The translations under genes and the position numbers were made by a program. Shown in pieces: positions 24,645 through 34,841 of a stretch of 64,000 nt of DNA. Source of the stretch: Nocardia flavorosea (lineage in GTDB: Bacteria; Actinomycetota; Actinomycetes; Mycobacteriales; Mycobacteriaceae); NCBI RefSeq assembly GCF_015477805.1, contig NZ_JADLQL010000001.1, positions 930,001 to 994,000 on the forward strand, read 5' to 3'. The notes under the pieces are model-generated. The model searched no databases. It was given only the letters and a program-made list of their open reading frames with translations, and was not told where the DNA came from. Position 1 is the first letter of the stretch; each line of letters starts with the position of its first letter.

Positions 24645-26995
24645 ACTTCTTCCTGCCTCCGGGTGAGCGGGGCCTGCGCCGGTGCAGCGGGCACCGGCTG
24701 CGCGAACCGCGTGGTCCCGGCAATCCGGGTGAATTCATCGCGCTGCACCGCGGTGTCCCGCACTGTCGTCCAGTCGCTGACGATGTCGATCAGCTCCCCC
24801 CGTGCCCAGACCGGCGCCTGATCTTCGAACCAGGGCGAACGCGGATCGCCACTGACGCCCAGCGGCACGATCCACCGGCTCGCGTCACGGTCGGCCAGGT
24901 CCCACGCATACCGAGCGGCCGACCCGACACCGCACGCATGCGAAAAGCCCACCGCGCTGGCGTTGGCCATAACGCATTCGGCATCTCCGCCCAGCGGCTG
25001 CGGCCGCGGGCGCAACTGCCGCGCGACCTCGGGATGCTTCGGTGTGGCCCCGACCAGATCCCATCCGTGGATAGGAGCGAGTACGTGCACACTCCCCCAC
25101 GTCGGCAGCGGCGAAGCGCCGGCGGACTCCGCGACCGCCTCGAGTGCGCCGGTGAGCAAGCCGGGGATATCGACGCCCAGCGCCGGGGCACCGCCGACAA
25201 CCGATTCCAGCGCGGCCGCGATCCGGGTCTGCGCCAGAAACCACGGGGTGAAGGTGACGCCGAACCCGTGCGGTGCGGCCAGCCCGGCCAGAGCGGGATC
25301 GGCGGTGATCGCCCGGACCAGGTGTGCTCGTAGCTCGGCGAACAGGTACGCGTCGGTACTGTCGGCGTGCATCCGGCGGTCCCATTCCAGCAGCCGTCTC
25401 CGCAGCCGGTCGGCGGCCGCGCTCAACCCGGTCAGCGGCGGGAGCAGGCGAAGCAATGCGTCGGCCGCGGCGTTGTGCACATCGGCATGGACGCGTTCGC
25501 AGTCGGCCACCGTCATGGCCGGTGCGTCCGCGAGAAGCGCATCGATACGGTCGGCGCGATGGGGCGGCACGGTTTCGGTGGTGGTCGGCTGGAGCGCAAG
25601 CGTTTCGGGGATACGCTGGTTCGCGATCACCGAATAGCCGGGCACGAGGGCATCGAACCGGTCGTCGCGCACCGATTCGGTCACGTAGCCGCGCCACTGG
25701 TAGCGCTCGTCCCAGCCGGGCACCGGCAGCCAGTAGTTCTCCGGGGCCCGCAGCGGGAACTTTCCGGTGACATGGTGGGTGAGCCGCCCGGCGGTGTCGG
25801 CGATGACGATCCGGTTGACGGGCTCGACCCACCGGCCGAGCGCTCGTTGCACCTCGGCGGCGTTCGCGGCGAACAGCACATCCAGCGCGGCGTCGAAAGT
25901 CGTCTCGGGATCGGTGAGCATGGGCGTTCGCAGGCTCACCGCGAACGGTGCTTCCGGACCGCCGAATACGACCGCGCCGTTGCCCGTGGTGATGATCTCG
26001 AGCTCGACCGGGTCGCCGTCGCGGACCAGAATCCGCTCGGTTCGGGTCTCGGCGGGGCGAGGGCCGTCGGCGGTGGCCGCGAGCACGCCGGCGCCGGTCC
26101 GGGTGAGCCGCTCGAGGTACAGATCCTGGTAGTCGGCCATCCCGTTGGTGATGCCCCAGGCCACGGTCCCGGCGTGGGCGAAATGCGGCGTACCGGGTAC
26201 CCCGGCGAAGGCGAAGCCGACAATGTCGAATTCCGGTGCCGCCAGATGGAACTGCTGGTAGATACCGGGCAGTTCCAGGAACCGGTGCGGATCGCCCGCG
26301 ATCAGCGGTGCACCGGTCGCGGTGCGAGCTGCGGCGACGCCCCAGGCATTGCTGCCGGACAGGGCATCACCGAACGACTCCGTCACCGAGGCGATCCGCT
26401 CGGGGCCGGTGGGGAAACCCGCCAGCAGTTCGGTGAGGAATGCGTCGTCCGGATACTCGGGCACCGTGTCACCGGCCGGATCCACCCCTTCGCAATCGAA
26501 CAAGGTCAACGCGTCACGGCCGAGCGCGCGCACCGCATGCAACCGCCACAGCTTGGTGAGGAAACGGCCGAACAGGATGTGGTGCATGAGGAACACCGCG
26601 ATCGGTGTCCACGGCTGCCAGGGTGCCGGACGGTGCGCGAGTTCGGTCAGTTCCGGGGCCTCGGCCGTTTCGAGGGTGCTGTTGACTCCCTCGGCATAGG
26701 CCGCGAGCAAGCAGCGGGTACGTGCCGAGGACGCCTGGTAGATCCGGCGGGCGGCGCGATCCATTCCGGAGCGGCGGGCAAAGGCGTCCCATTCGACGGT
26801 GTCCGCACCGAAAACCTCCGCGGTACGACCTTCGGCACGCAACCGCAGGAATTCGATCTGCCAGGCGCGGTCGGTCCCGCATGCATATCCCTGGCCGAAC
26901 AGTGCGCCCTCGGCCGAAGCCGCGGTGATATGCGGGATGCCCCGGTCGTCCCGGATGATTTCCAGATCGGGTCTGCCGTCGGTTGTGGTGTTCAC
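24641..26995 (-). CDS. Penicillin-acylase-family Ntn hydrolase
   Basis: A 784-residue member of the penicillin amidase family. These proteins cut themselves before a catalytic Ser; here the site is at SG-SNAWGV, with Ser215 as nucleophile. Also seen are [15 protein letters not shown] and GIPHITA at the N-terminus, as in the family, and [16 protein letters not shown]. Unlike most acylases (for example PvdQ), no signal peptide is visible, so it may act in the cytoplasm. It is the third gene of the operon and overlaps both neighbours by four bases. It could remove a protecting acyl group, proofread mis-acylated intermediates, or form an amide; which is unknown. Confidence 0.85.
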   Translation of the reverse strand: MNTTTDGRPDLEIIRDDRGIPHITAASAEGALFGQGYACGTDRAWQIEFLRLRAEGRTAEVFGADTVEWDAFARRSGMDRAARRIYQASSARTRCLLAAYAEGVNSTLETAEAPELTELAHRPAPWQPWTPIAVFLMHHILFGRFLTKLWRLHAVRALGRDALTLFDCEGVDPAGDTVPEYPDDAFLTELLAGFPTGPERIASVTESFGDALSGSNAWGVAAARTATGAPLIAGDPHRFLELPGIYQQFHLAAPEFDIVGFAFAGVPGTPHFAHAGTVAWGITNGMADYQDLYLERLTRTGAGVLAATADGPRPAETRTERILVRDGDPVELEIITTGNGAVVFGGPEAPFAVSLRTPMLTDPETTFDAALDVLFAANAAEVQRALGRWVEPVNRIVIADTAGRLTHHVTGKFPLRAPENYWLPVPGWDERYQWRGYVTESVRDDRFDALVPGYSVIANQRIPETLALQPTTTETVPPHRADRIDALLADAPAMTVADCERVHADVHNAAADALLRLLPPLTGLSAAADRLRRRLLEWDRRMHADSTDAYLFAELRAHLVRAITADPALAGLAAPHGFGVTFTPWFLAQTRIAAALESVVGGAPALGVDIPGLLTGALEAVAESAGASPLPTWGSVHVLAPIHGWDLVGATPKHPEVARQLRPRPQPLGGDAECVMANASAVGFSHACGVGSAARYAWDLADRDASRWIVPLGVSGDPRSPWFEDQAPVWARGELIDIVSDWTTVRDTAVQRDEFTRIAGTTRFAQPVPAAPAQAPLTRRQEEV

Positions 26996-28821
26996 GCGGC
27001 ATGCACCTGCTTTCCGGCTGCCGTGATCGCGGATCGGTGCCGGGCGATGGGATTCACCAGCGCGTGCTCGTCGTCCACCAGTGTCGAATACGAGTCACCG
27101 AGGTTCACCATGCGGCGGCTGTTCGCCATCTGCAGTCGATTCATATGAATGGCCGGGAAGGTCGGCACGAACAGATCCCATTTCTCGAAGCGATCGGCCA
27201 GATCCGGATGCCCGGCCTGGAATTCGGCGATACTGTGCGCGACCACGGTCCAGAATTCCGCGTCGGTGACCAGCCCGCTCTCGTGCAGCAGCGCTGCGAG
27301 GTGGCGCAGGAAATCGTCGAACACATCCGAGAGCACACCGAGATTGCGGATTTCGTCGCCTTCTTCGGTGACCGCACGACGACAGTCCTCCGGGATATCG
27401 TCGGGCGCGTCGAATATGCAGATCTCTTCACCGATGTCCTTGAGGATTGCGCGCACCGGCACCCCGCCTTCGAGTACGAGGATCAGATTCTCGCCGTGCG
27501 GAGAGAACTTGAACTCGTAGCGATAGAGGAGATAGACGATCGGGTGCAGATAGGCCCGCAGATACCGGGCCAGCCACTCCCGCGCGGCCAGCCCCGATAC
27601 CTCGATGAACGCCCCGACCAGCGGAATACCGTTGTGGTCGATATGCAGCAGGGCGGCCATGGTGGTCAGCTGTTCGTGCTCGGCGACCCGGGGCACGGGG
27701 CTTTCCCGCCACAGCGCGCTCAGCAGCTTGCGGTATTCCGAGCCCGGCCGGGTGAGGGCGGTGAGCGTGGTATTGCGGTAACCGATGGCGGCGACCTCGT
27801 AGATCAGTTCGAAGCCGATCGAGGCCAGGTACCGGTCGCCGTGCAACCGACCGCGGACCCAGTCGTTGATCAGCGGGGTGGTGCGCATGTAGTCGGCGGA
27901 CATACCCCGGGTGAAGCCCATATTGACGATCGACAGCGCCGTTTTCACATAGTGGCGTGCCGGAGCCGACACGTTGAACGCGGTCCGGATGGACTGCTGC
28001 GGCTGGTACCGATCCGGCCCCGCACCCAGCGGCACGATCCGGTGTTCGGCGATATCGAGCGCGTAGATCCGGGCGACTTTCGCCGACCACTGCCACGGAT
28101 GTACCGGCATGTAGTAATAGGACGCCGGGTCGAGCCCCTGCCCGGTGAGCACGCGATCGAACCGGGCCAGGGTGCCGGCGCCGAGTTCGTCGCGCACCAG
28201 GCTGTCGTAATCGATACCCGAGACCGCGGCGAAATCGGTGTTCGCCCGGAGCACCGCAACCCAGATCAGAGCGAATCGGCCGCCCGATTCCGGCGCGTAC
28301 CGCTCGATATCGTCGGCAGTGAATCCGAGCCGGCCCGCATTGGCGACCAGGCACGGGTGGCCTTCGGTCATCGTCTTCTCGATGGTCTGGAAATCCGCGA
28401 CCGCGAGATCCGCCGCCGGGATCCGGCGCGAATCGGGACGGTTCATGCTGATCGTGGCGGTGTTGACGAATTCCTCGAGGTATTCCGGTAGCGCATCGCC
28501 CGGGATACCGAGCCGGCCGCTCAGGTCGACGAGCAGGTCGATCGAGTCGATCGGCAGTTGCTCGCCCCGGCGGATTCGCCGCAGCGACGCCGGGTCGATG
28601 CACCAGCTGTCGAGCGACAGGACCTCGGCGCGGAACCGGTATTCGGTCTCGCGATCGTCGGAGTGAACGACGTACTCGCCCGGGGACAGCTCGGTGGGCC
28701 GGAGGAACCGTTCATGACAGAATTCGGCCAGTATCTTCCGGGCGAGCCGGGTGTTGTAGACCTGACGGTACGAGCAGGTGGAATCGGGTAGCTCGGCGGC
28801 ATCCGGGATATCGATGCTCAC
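26992..28821 (-). CDS. desD: DesD-type NIS siderophore synthetase (IucA/IucC family)
   Basis: A 609-residue NRPS-independent siderophore synthetase. It uses ATP to adenylate a carboxylate and joins it to an amine or hydroxylamine. Characteristic stretches are [68 protein letters not shown], the ATP-site [15 protein letters not shown] and KDIGEEI, then a C-terminal helical domain. From memory these resemble DesD, which couples N-hydroxy-N-succinyl-cadaverine units, more than the citrate-using IucA or IucC. It overlaps the NRPS gene by four bases, a direct coupling of NIS and NRPS enzymes. Confidence 0.88.
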   Translation of the reverse strand: MSIDIPDAAELPDSTCSYRQVYNTRLARKILAEFCHERFLRPTELSPGEYVVHSDDRETEYRFRAEVLSLDSWCIDPASLRRIRRGEQLPIDSIDLLVDLSGRLGIPGDALPEYLEEFVNTATISMNRPDSRRIPAADLAVADFQTIEKTMTEGHPCLVANAGRLGFTADDIERYAPESGGRFALIWVAVLRANTDFAAVSGIDYDSLVRDELGAGTLARFDRVLTGQGLDPASYYYMPVHPWQWSAKVARIYALDIAEHRIVPLGAGPDRYQPQQSIRTAFNVSAPARHYVKTALSIVNMGFTRGMSADYMRTTPLINDWVRGRLHGDRYLASIGFELIYEVAAIGYRNTTLTALTRPGSEYRKLLSALWRESPVPRVAEHEQLTTMAALLHIDHNGIPLVGAFIEVSGLAAREWLARYLRAYLHPIVYLLYRYEFKFSPHGENLILVLEGGVPVRAILKDIGEEICIFDAPDDIPEDCRRAVTEEGDEIRNLGVLSDVFDDFLRHLAALLHESGLVTDAEFWTVVAHSIAEFQAGHPDLADRFEKWDLFVPTFPAIHMNRLQMANSRRMVNLGDSYSTLVDDEHALVNPIARHRSAITAAGKQVHAA

Positions 28822-31800
28822 GACTCGACCTCTCCGGCCAGGGTACGGCCGTTATCGGTCGCCCGGGCAAAATCTTCACGGGTGCAGTAGCTGAGCCGGG
28901 CAATTTTTCCCGGCACCGGGAAATCACCGGCGACCCGGAACCCGACGGCGGCGTTGAGCCGCTGCACATCGGTATTGCGCACATCGGGTTCGACCACCAC
29001 ACGATGGGCGCCGGCCTCGAAGAATACGGTGCGCATGATGTGCAGCATGACCGCACCCGTGAAACCGGGCAGCCGCCGCTCGCTGCTGGATACCAGCAGA
29101 TGCATACCGATATCACCGGATTCGTAGACGTAGCCGGTACCCGGCCGGGCCAGATCGCTTGTCTGCGGGTTGTACAGCTCGAAGAGGAACTGACGTTCAC
29201 CCTCGAAGTACCCGATGCGCATGCCGAATCGCGGATCCGGATCGGCGCCGGCATCGCGGATCAGCTTTTCCACCTCGCCGAGCGAACTGTTCAGCATGTC
29301 CCAGTAGTGGGATTTGGGGTGGTTGAGCCATCGGTGCACCGATTCCAGATCCCGGTCCACATCGATTCTGCGGGACTGGAAATGATACGTCGTGGCGCCG
29401 GCACCGGCCTCGGCCCGAACCTGCTCGTCGGATAGTTGCGCCACGTCGAGGAAGATTTCGGCGACCTGCGCTGTCCGCTCACCTTCCAGTTCGACGAGTC
29501 GTTCGGCCAGTGCCGCCAGGGTGCGCCGCCGGAAGATATCGGACACCGTCAGGCGCGGCACGTCCAGCCATTGGCGTACCTGTGCGACGAACGCGGTGGC
29601 CAGCACGGAATCACCGCCGAGCGCGAGAAAATCGTCGGTGACCCCGATGGGGCGGGTACTCAGCAGTTCGCCGAGCACGGTGACCAGGGCTGCTTCCAGC
29701 GGGGTGCGGGGGGCGACGGATTCCACCCGGTCGACGGCCGCGATCAGGGTACCGATCGCGACGCGATCGTATTTGCCGTTCGAGGTGAGCGGCAGCTCGT
29801 CGAGCACGGTGACGGTCCGCGGGATCATATGGGCGGGAAGCACTTCGGCGAGTGCCGCGCGGATCGCGGCACCGTCCGCGCGGCCGGCGGTCACGGCCGC
29901 GCCCAGTTCCCTTCCATCCGACCAGGCCACCGCGGCGGTCACGGTGTCCAGGGTCAGCAGGCCGGCCTCGACCTCGCCGAGTTCCACCCGGTACCCCCGG
30001 ATCTTGACCATATGGTCGGCCCGGCCGAGGAAGTCGAGGAAGCCGCCCGGCAGGTACCGCACCAAATCTCCGGTGCGGTACCAGCGGACGCCGTCGTAGT
30101 CCACGAATCTGTCCGCGGTGCGATCGGAGTCGCCCCGGTACCCGCCGGCCACGCCCGCACCGCCGATCCACAGCTCACCGGGGACGAGATCGGGCCGGTC
30201 CCGGCCGGCCCGATCGACCGACCGGCACCGCACACCGTCCAGCGGGACGCCGTAGGGGACGAAAGCCGCGCCCGCGGGCACGTCGGCGGCTTCGCAGATG
30301 GTCGAGTGGATCGCGGTTTCGGTGGTACCGCCGAGGCCGGCGACCCGGCATTGCGGCAGTTGTCGCGCCACACGGTCGAGCAGGGAGACGGGTACCTTGT
30401 CGCCGCCCATGATCACCACCCGTAGCGATTCGGGCAGCGGCGCGAGGTCCAGCAGCATGCCCAGGATCGACGGCACGCAGTTGAGCACGGTGACAGCCCC
30501 GTCCCGCAGCAGCCGGGACCATTCGTCGACTCGGGTGTCCTCGTCGGCGCCGGGGACCACTACGGCCCCGCCGACGGCGAGCAACCCGAAGATATCGAAG
30601 ACCGAGAGATCGAACTCCAGCGACGAGACCAGCAGGCTGCGGTCCCCGGCACCGAGACCGAATCGTCCGGTCAGGTCGGTGAGGGTCGCCACCGCGGCAC
30701 GATGGGGCACCTCGACCCCCTTGGGCTGTCCCGTCGAACCCGAGGTGAACAGGATGTAGGCGAACGCATCCGGCGAGACCGGCACCGGTTCGACAGCCGT
30801 GGCGGTCCGCGCGGCCGCCAGGTCGAGGACCCGGCTCGGCGAATCCGCCCAGCGCTCCGGCCGATCGGTGAGGACGGCGGCAGGGGTCGCGACCGTGGCG
30901 ATCCGTTCTCTGCGCATCCGTGGCTGAGTGGGCGCCATCGGCACGTAAGCGGCCCCGGCGGTGAGCACACCGATCGCTGCGATGATCTGGTCACCGCTCT
31001 TGGGCAAATCGACGATCACGGTATCGCCGGACCGCACGCCCGCCGCGTGCAGCGCGCCCGCAATGCGCCGAGCCTCCCCGGCGACCTCGATATGGGTCCA
31101 GGTCCGGGTGTCGGTGACGATGGCGGGTGCATCTGCGCGGCGGTCGGCCGCGGCCAGGAAGTGCCCGTGCAGAGTGCCGTCGAAAGCGTCGGTTTCCGGT
31201 AGCGGACGCTCGGTCGCCCGCCGCTGCGCCAGTACCTCGTCCGGGACCGGATCGGGCGCGGGACCGTCCCACTGCCCTGCGATCAGCAGGTCCAGCAGGC
31301 GCACGTAGTAGGCGAACATCGCCCGCGCGGTCCGCAGTTCGAGATCGGACGCCCGCACGTCCCAGTTCAGCAGCAGACCGCCCGCCACCTCGGTGATTTG
31401 GGCATCCAGCAGTACCTGTGGGCCCTGGGAGACGATCCAGGACGGTTCGCCGAGCACATCGGTGACAGCCTGCGAGAACAGCTCGCCGAGACCCAGCGCA
31501 CTGGTGAAAACCACCGGCGATACCACGGGTTCGCCACGGCGGCGGCCGAGTTCGCGCAGCACATCCAGACCGCCGAAACTGCCGTGCGCGGCGGCCTCGT
31601 GCATCGCGGTACGCATCTGCCCGGCCCGCTCGGCCAGGGTCGCGGGTGCGCGCAGATCGGCATCTATCACGAGCGAGGAGGTGAAATCGCCGACCACCTT
31701 GTCGACATCGGCGTGCACCATATCGCGGTCGAACAGCGGGACGGTGAGCAGGAAGCGCGGGGTGGCCGAGTATGCGCCGACGGCCTCTGCGAACACGGCT

Positions 31801-32819
31801 GCCACCGCGGCTGCGGGTGTCACGCCGCGGCGATGCGCGTGGTCTTCCAGACGGCGCCGGTCGCCGGCGTCGATGACGTGATGGAGCCGGACAGTGGCGG
31901 CATCCCGGTGGGCTCGGTCTTCGTTCCCGGGCAGTTCCGGCGGGCCCGGCAGGTCGGCGATCTTCTGCTGCCACCAGGCGATATCCTCGGCGCGAGCGGT
32001 ACGCCCGGCCCGGTGCGCCGACAGTTCCGGGAAGGTGACGCCCAACTCCGGCAACTCCTCGCCGCGGTAGAGATGGGCCAGATCGTCGACGAGCACCCGA
32101 TAGCTCATGGCGTCGGCGGCGATCATGTCCACATCCAGGTGCACCCGCGAGCCGCCGGCGGGGAGCCGGGTCAGTTCGATGCGCAGCACCTCGCCGTCCT
32201 CGATCGGCAGCGCACGGTGCGTTCCCTCGTTCCGGCGGCGCTCCAGGATTTCGGCGGCCGCCTGCGGAGTTTCCGATGACAGGTCGTGCATTGCGAAAAC
32301 ATCCGCATGCTGTCCGATGATCTGCCGTCCGTCGGGCAGCACCCGCAGCCGCAGCATCGGGTGACGCGCCACCAGTGCTGTCACGGCTGCCCGGAAACGT
32401 TCCGGATCGAGTTCGCGACCGTCGAACTCCACATAGAGGTGGGCGGCCACCCCACCGTAGGTGAGGCTGCTGGAGCGACCGATCCAATACGCGTGCTGCA
32501 TCGGCGCCAAGGGGAAGGGCTGCTCGATATCCATTGCGGGAGTGGCGTCGCGAGTAGCATCCGGCTGATCCGGGGCGTCGCCGGGCCGCACGAGCTCCGC
32601 CCACGCGCCGATCGTCGGCGCGGTGGCCAGCCGCGCGAAGTCGATATCCATTCCCCGCTTACGCCACCGGCCGGCCAGGCGCATCATGCGCAGCGAGTCC
32701 AAACCCTGTGTGACCAGGTCGGTATCGAGTTCGAGAGATTCCGGGGAGACACCCAGGATCGCTCCCACCTCTGCCCGGATATCGATATCCGCACTCGTGT
32801 CCGGACGAGCAACCACCAT
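28818..32819 (-). CDS. NRPS: ArCP-Cy-A-PCP with C-terminal GNAT acyltransferase
   Basis: A 1333-residue assembly-line enzyme. An aryl carrier domain comes first ([12 protein letters not shown], Ser42). Next is a heterocyclisation domain with DxxxxDxxS (DMIAADAMS, 231-239) at about residues 100-530. The adenylation domain spans about 545-1025 ([31 protein letters not shown]). Then a carrier domain ([11 protein letters not shown], Ser1071). A GNAT domain of the siderophore type (AlcB/MbtK) fills about 1145-1333 ([33 protein letters not shown]). My manual specificity code is D-L-F-N-I-G-L-I-H-K, near the known threonine code. So it should make salicyl-(methyl)oxazoline, as MbtB does from serine. 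MbtB's thioesterase is replaced by the acyltransferase. Confidence 0.9.
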   Translation of the reverse strand: MVVARPDTSADIDIRAEVGAILGVSPESLELDTDLVTQGLDSLRMMRLAGRWRKRGMDIDFARLATAPTIGAWAELVRPGDAPDQPDATRDATPAMDIEQPFPLAPMQHAYWIGRSSSLTYGGVAAHLYVEFDGRELDPERFRAAVTALVARHPMLRLRVLPDGRQIIGQHADVFAMHDLSSETPQAAAEILERRRNEGTHRALPIEDGEVLRIELTRLPAGGSRVHLDVDMIAADAMSYRVLVDDLAHLYRGEELPELGVTFPELSAHRAGRTARAEDIAWWQQKIADLPGPPELPGNEDRAHRDAATVRLHHVIDAGDRRRLEDHAHRRGVTPAAAVAAVFAEAVGAYSATPRFLLTVPLFDRDMVHADVDKVVGDFTSSLVIDADLRAPATLAERAGQMRTAMHEAAAHGSFGGLDVLRELGRRRGEPVVSPVVFTSALGLGELFSQAVTDVLGEPSWIVSQGPQVLLDAQITEVAGGLLLNWDVRASDLELRTARAMFAYYVRLLDLLIAGQWDGPAPDPVPDEVLAQRRATERPLPETDAFDGTLHGHFLAAADRRADAPAIVTDTRTWTHIEVAGEARRIAGALHAAGVRSGDTVIVDLPKSGDQIIAAIGVLTAGAAYVPMAPTQPRMRRERIATVATPAAVLTDRPERWADSPSRVLDLAAARTATAVEPVPVSPDAFAYILFTSGSTGQPKGVEVPHRAAVATLTDLTGRFGLGAGDRSLLVSSLEFDLSVFDIFGLLAVGGAVVVPGADEDTRVDEWSRLLRDGAVTVLNCVPSILGMLLDLAPLPESLRVVIMGGDKVPVSLLDRVARQLPQCRVAGLGGTTETAIHSTICEAADVPAGAAFVPYGVPLDGVRCRSVDRAGRDRPDLVPGELWIGGAGVAGGYRGDSDRTADRFVDYDGVRWYRTGDLVRYLPGGFLDFLGRADHMVKIRGYRVELGEVEAGLLTLDTVTAAVAWSDGRELGAAVTAGRADGAAIRAALAEVLPAHMIPRTVTVLDELPLTSNGKYDRVAIGTLIAAVDRVESVAPRTPLEAALVTVLGELLSTRPIGVTDDFLALGGDSVLATAFVAQVRQWLDVPRLTVSDIFRRRTLAALAERLVELEGERTAQVAEIFLDVAQLSDEQVRAEAGAGATTYHFQSRRIDVDRDLESVHRWLNHPKSHYWDMLNSSLGEVEKLIRDAGADPDPRFGMRIGYFEGERQFLFELYNPQTSDLARPGTGYVYESGDIGMHLLVSSSERRLPGFTGAVMLHIMRTVFFEAGAHRVVVEPDVRNTDVQRLNAAVGFRVAGDFPVPGKIARLSYCTREDFARATDNGRTLAGEVES

Positions 32820-32848
32820 GAGAGCGCCTCTCGAAGATCAACATCTAG

Positions 32849-32867
32849 CGGGCTTAGCCTACCCTAA
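32849..32867 (-). promoter_or_regulatory. Candidate IdeR box 1 of the NRPS operon promoter
   Basis: Read on the minus strand, TTAGGGTAGGCTAAGCCCG matches the consensus at about 14 of 19 positions. It lies 30 bases before the NRPS start codon and four bases from the stronger box at 32872. Confidence 0.65.
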
Positions 32868-32871
32868 TGAT

Positions 32872-32890
32872 TTAGGTTAGGCTAACCAAC
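32872..32890 (-). promoter_or_regulatory. Strong IdeR box 2 of the NRPS operon promoter
   Basis: TTAGGTTAGGCTAACCAAC matches the IdeR consensus at about 17 of 19 positions, the best site in the window. With boxes 1 and 3 it forms a three-site cluster upstream of the ten-gene siderophore operon. Confidence 0.85.
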
Positions 32891-32968
32891 CCTTGACACC
32901 AGGAGGCCGCACGGAAACCACTGCACAGCAGCGCAACCGTGAGCGCCCGCGCATCAAGGTATTCAAAG

Positions 32969-32987
32969 GTAGCTTAGCCTAAGCTAA
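32969..32987 (-). promoter_or_regulatory. IdeR box 3 upstream of the NRPS operon
   Basis: Read on the minus strand, TTAGCTTAGGCTAAGCTAC is a near palindrome and matches the consensus at about 16 of 19 positions. It sits in the gap between irtB and the NRPS gene, about 150 bases from the NRPS start. It could mark the core promoter, with boxes 1 and 2 in the leader. Confidence 0.75.
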
Positions 32988-33086
32988 GCGAAGTAGAAAT
33001 GGGATGTTTCCACTTTCCCCTCGGCCGGAACGGAACCGGGGCACCCGCCTGCCACGGATGCGCCGCCCGACGACCGGCCGTGGCCG

Positions 33087-34841
33087 TCAGAGCAGGCCCA
33101 CCGCCGCGGAGTCGGCACCGATCCGCCATCCGGCAGCCGCGTGCTGCTGCGCCCAGAATTCGGCGAAACGACCATTCGCGGCACGCAACTCGTCGACCGT
33201 GCCGTCCTCGACGATCCGGCCCTCGTCCAGAAACAGCACCCGATCCGCTCCCGCGATGGTGGCGAGGCGATGCGTCACCACCACCCGCGTCCGCTGCTGC
33301 GGGTCACCCGTGATGGCAGCCACCACCGCGGCCTCGTTCTCCGCGTCGAGCGCACTGGTGCCCTCGTCCACGAGCAACACCGACGACGGTTTCAGCAGCG
33401 CTCGCGCAATCGACACGCGCTGGCGCTCACCGCCCGACAAGGCGGTCCCTGCCTCCCCGACCAGGGTGTCCAGCCCGTCCGGCAGCCGCGCCGCGAGCTC
33501 GTCGACCCGGGCCAGGCGCAATGCCTGGGCGAACTGTTCCGGATCGGCCTCCGGCGCACCTGCCGCGACGTTCTCCCGGATGGTGCCGGCAAAGAGATAC
33601 GGCTGCTGGAACACCATGCTGACCACGGCCGGACGATGCGCGGCATCGAGAGCACCGCGGTCCACACCGGCAACGGTGACACTGCCGGACCCCGGCGCTT
33701 CCAGACCCGATACCAGTGCGAGCAGCGTGCTCTTACCGGATCCCGACGGTCCGACCACCGCCGTCACCTTGCCGGCCTCGAACTCGACATCGAAACCGTC
33801 CAGCACCGGTTCGTCGCCATAGGCGAAACACACCTGGCGCAACGCAACCGGAGCCGGCTCGTCGGCATCGCGCGCCGCCGTGCTGTTCCGCTCCGGTTCG
33901 GGCGCCTCGACGACGGTGCGGATATCCTGCAACGCACCACGACTGGTTTCCAGCGCCGTCGCGAGATCGCCGAACGCCGCGAACGGCTCCAGAAACCGCA
34001 CCACCACGACGATCAGCGCAACGGCCTCGGGAATCCCGATGGCGCCGGCGACTGCCAGCCATGCGACGGTTCCCGCCATCAGCAGGAGCACGAGCTGGCT
34101 CGCCAGACCGAACAGCACCTGCCCCGGAATGTTCAGCAGCAGCAACCGAGTCGTCGCACCGTGCTGGGCGGCCAGTGCCGCACCGGTCTCGTTGCGGGCC
34201 GGCTCCGCGCGTCGCGCCGCCCGCAGCGCGGCCTGGGTTCGAGCGAACTCCAGAATGCGCTCGGTGAGCACACTGTTGGCTTCCTTGGACACTGTGGTGG
34301 CTTGCCGGGTGAGCAGGCCGGTCAGCCACAGCGCACCCAGCATCAACGGCAGCGCCAGCAGCGCGACCAGACCCAGCTGCCAGGCGATCGGCACCAACGC
34401 GACCGCGATCGCCACCGGTAGCGCAACCGCCTGGAACAGTGGCGTCACCAGGTAACCTACGAGGCCCACCAGATCCGGGCCGGTGGTGGCGATCGCGCGC
34501 CGGGTGACCGCCGAGTTGTCCTCGGTGAACCAGCGCAGCGGAATTCGCGCCACCTGAGCCGATACCGAGCGCTGGGCATTGTCGAGAAGGTGGAATCCCA
34601 GGTCGAAACCGATCCGCGAGGTGATCGTGTCCACGACCCAGCCGGCGACGACGGCGACCGTCAACGCCCCCACCCACCGCCACGCACCGGCCGGGTTGTC
34701 TCCGAACAGTTCCGTGACCAATGGCACCACCAGCACCACGGCGATCGCCCGCAGGATCACCGAAATGATCAGGAGACCGAAATATCCGGTGGTCCGGCTG
34801 CGCTGCTCGACCGGCAGCAGACTCAGCATGGTGCGGATCAT
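33087..34841 (-). CDS. irtB: IrtB-like siderophore ABC transporter
   Basis: A 584-residue half-transporter. The exporter-fold membrane domain (about residues 10-290) is followed by a nucleotide-binding domain with Walker [10 protein letters not shown], signature ALSGGERQR and Walker [12 protein letters not shown]. In mycobacteria IrtA and IrtB pair as a heterodimer that imports ferric mycobactin or carboxymycobactin despite the exporter fold. ATG 34841 is chosen because it overlaps the irtA stop in an ATGA arrangement. An upstream in-frame start at 34877 would reach further into irtA. The gene is leftward, upstream of the NRPS operon. Confidence 0.88.
   Translation of the reverse strand: MIRTMLSLLPVEQRSRTTGYFGLLIISVILRAIAVVLVVPLVTELFGDNPAGAWRWVGALTVAVVAGWVVDTITSRIGFDLGFHLLDNAQRSVSAQVARIPLRWFTEDNSAVTRRAIATTGPDLVGLVGYLVTPLFQAVALPVAIAVALVPIAWQLGLVALLALPLMLGALWLTGLLTRQATTVSKEANSVLTERILEFARTQAALRAARRAEPARNETGAALAAQHGATTRLLLLNIPGQVLFGLASQLVLLLMAGTVAWLAVAGAIGIPEAVALIVVVVRFLEPFAAFGDLATALETSRGALQDIRTVVEAPEPERNSTAARDADEPAPVALRQVCFAYGDEPVLDGFDVEFEAGKVTAVVGPSGSGKSTLLALVSGLEAPGSGSVTVAGVDRGALDAAHRPAVVSMVFQQPYLFAGTIRENVAAGAPEADPEQFAQALRLARVDELAARLPDGLDTLVGEAGTALSGGERQRVSIARALLKPSSVLLVDEGTSALDAENEAAVVAAITGDPQQRTRVVVTHRLATIAGADRVLFLDEGRIVEDGTVDELRAANGRFAEFWAQQHAAAGWRIGADSAAVGLL

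Noticed and set aside
25367..28491. Long plus-strand open frames opposite the acylase and NIS synthetase genes
   Set aside because: They mirror strongly conserved genes on the other strand and show no domains of their own.
21537..28821. Plain desferrioxamine (des) cluster
   Set aside because: Salicylate genes, an NRPS and a lipid-tail cassette share the operon, which desferrioxamine does not need.
32892..32897. TTGACA on the plus strand near the NRPS promoter
   Set aside because: No plus-strand gene follows; irtB ends convergently, so it is probably chance.
33141..34421. 426-codon plus-strand frame opposite irtB
   Set aside because: It is antisense to clear ABC transporter motifs and Arg/Gln-rich without family likeness.
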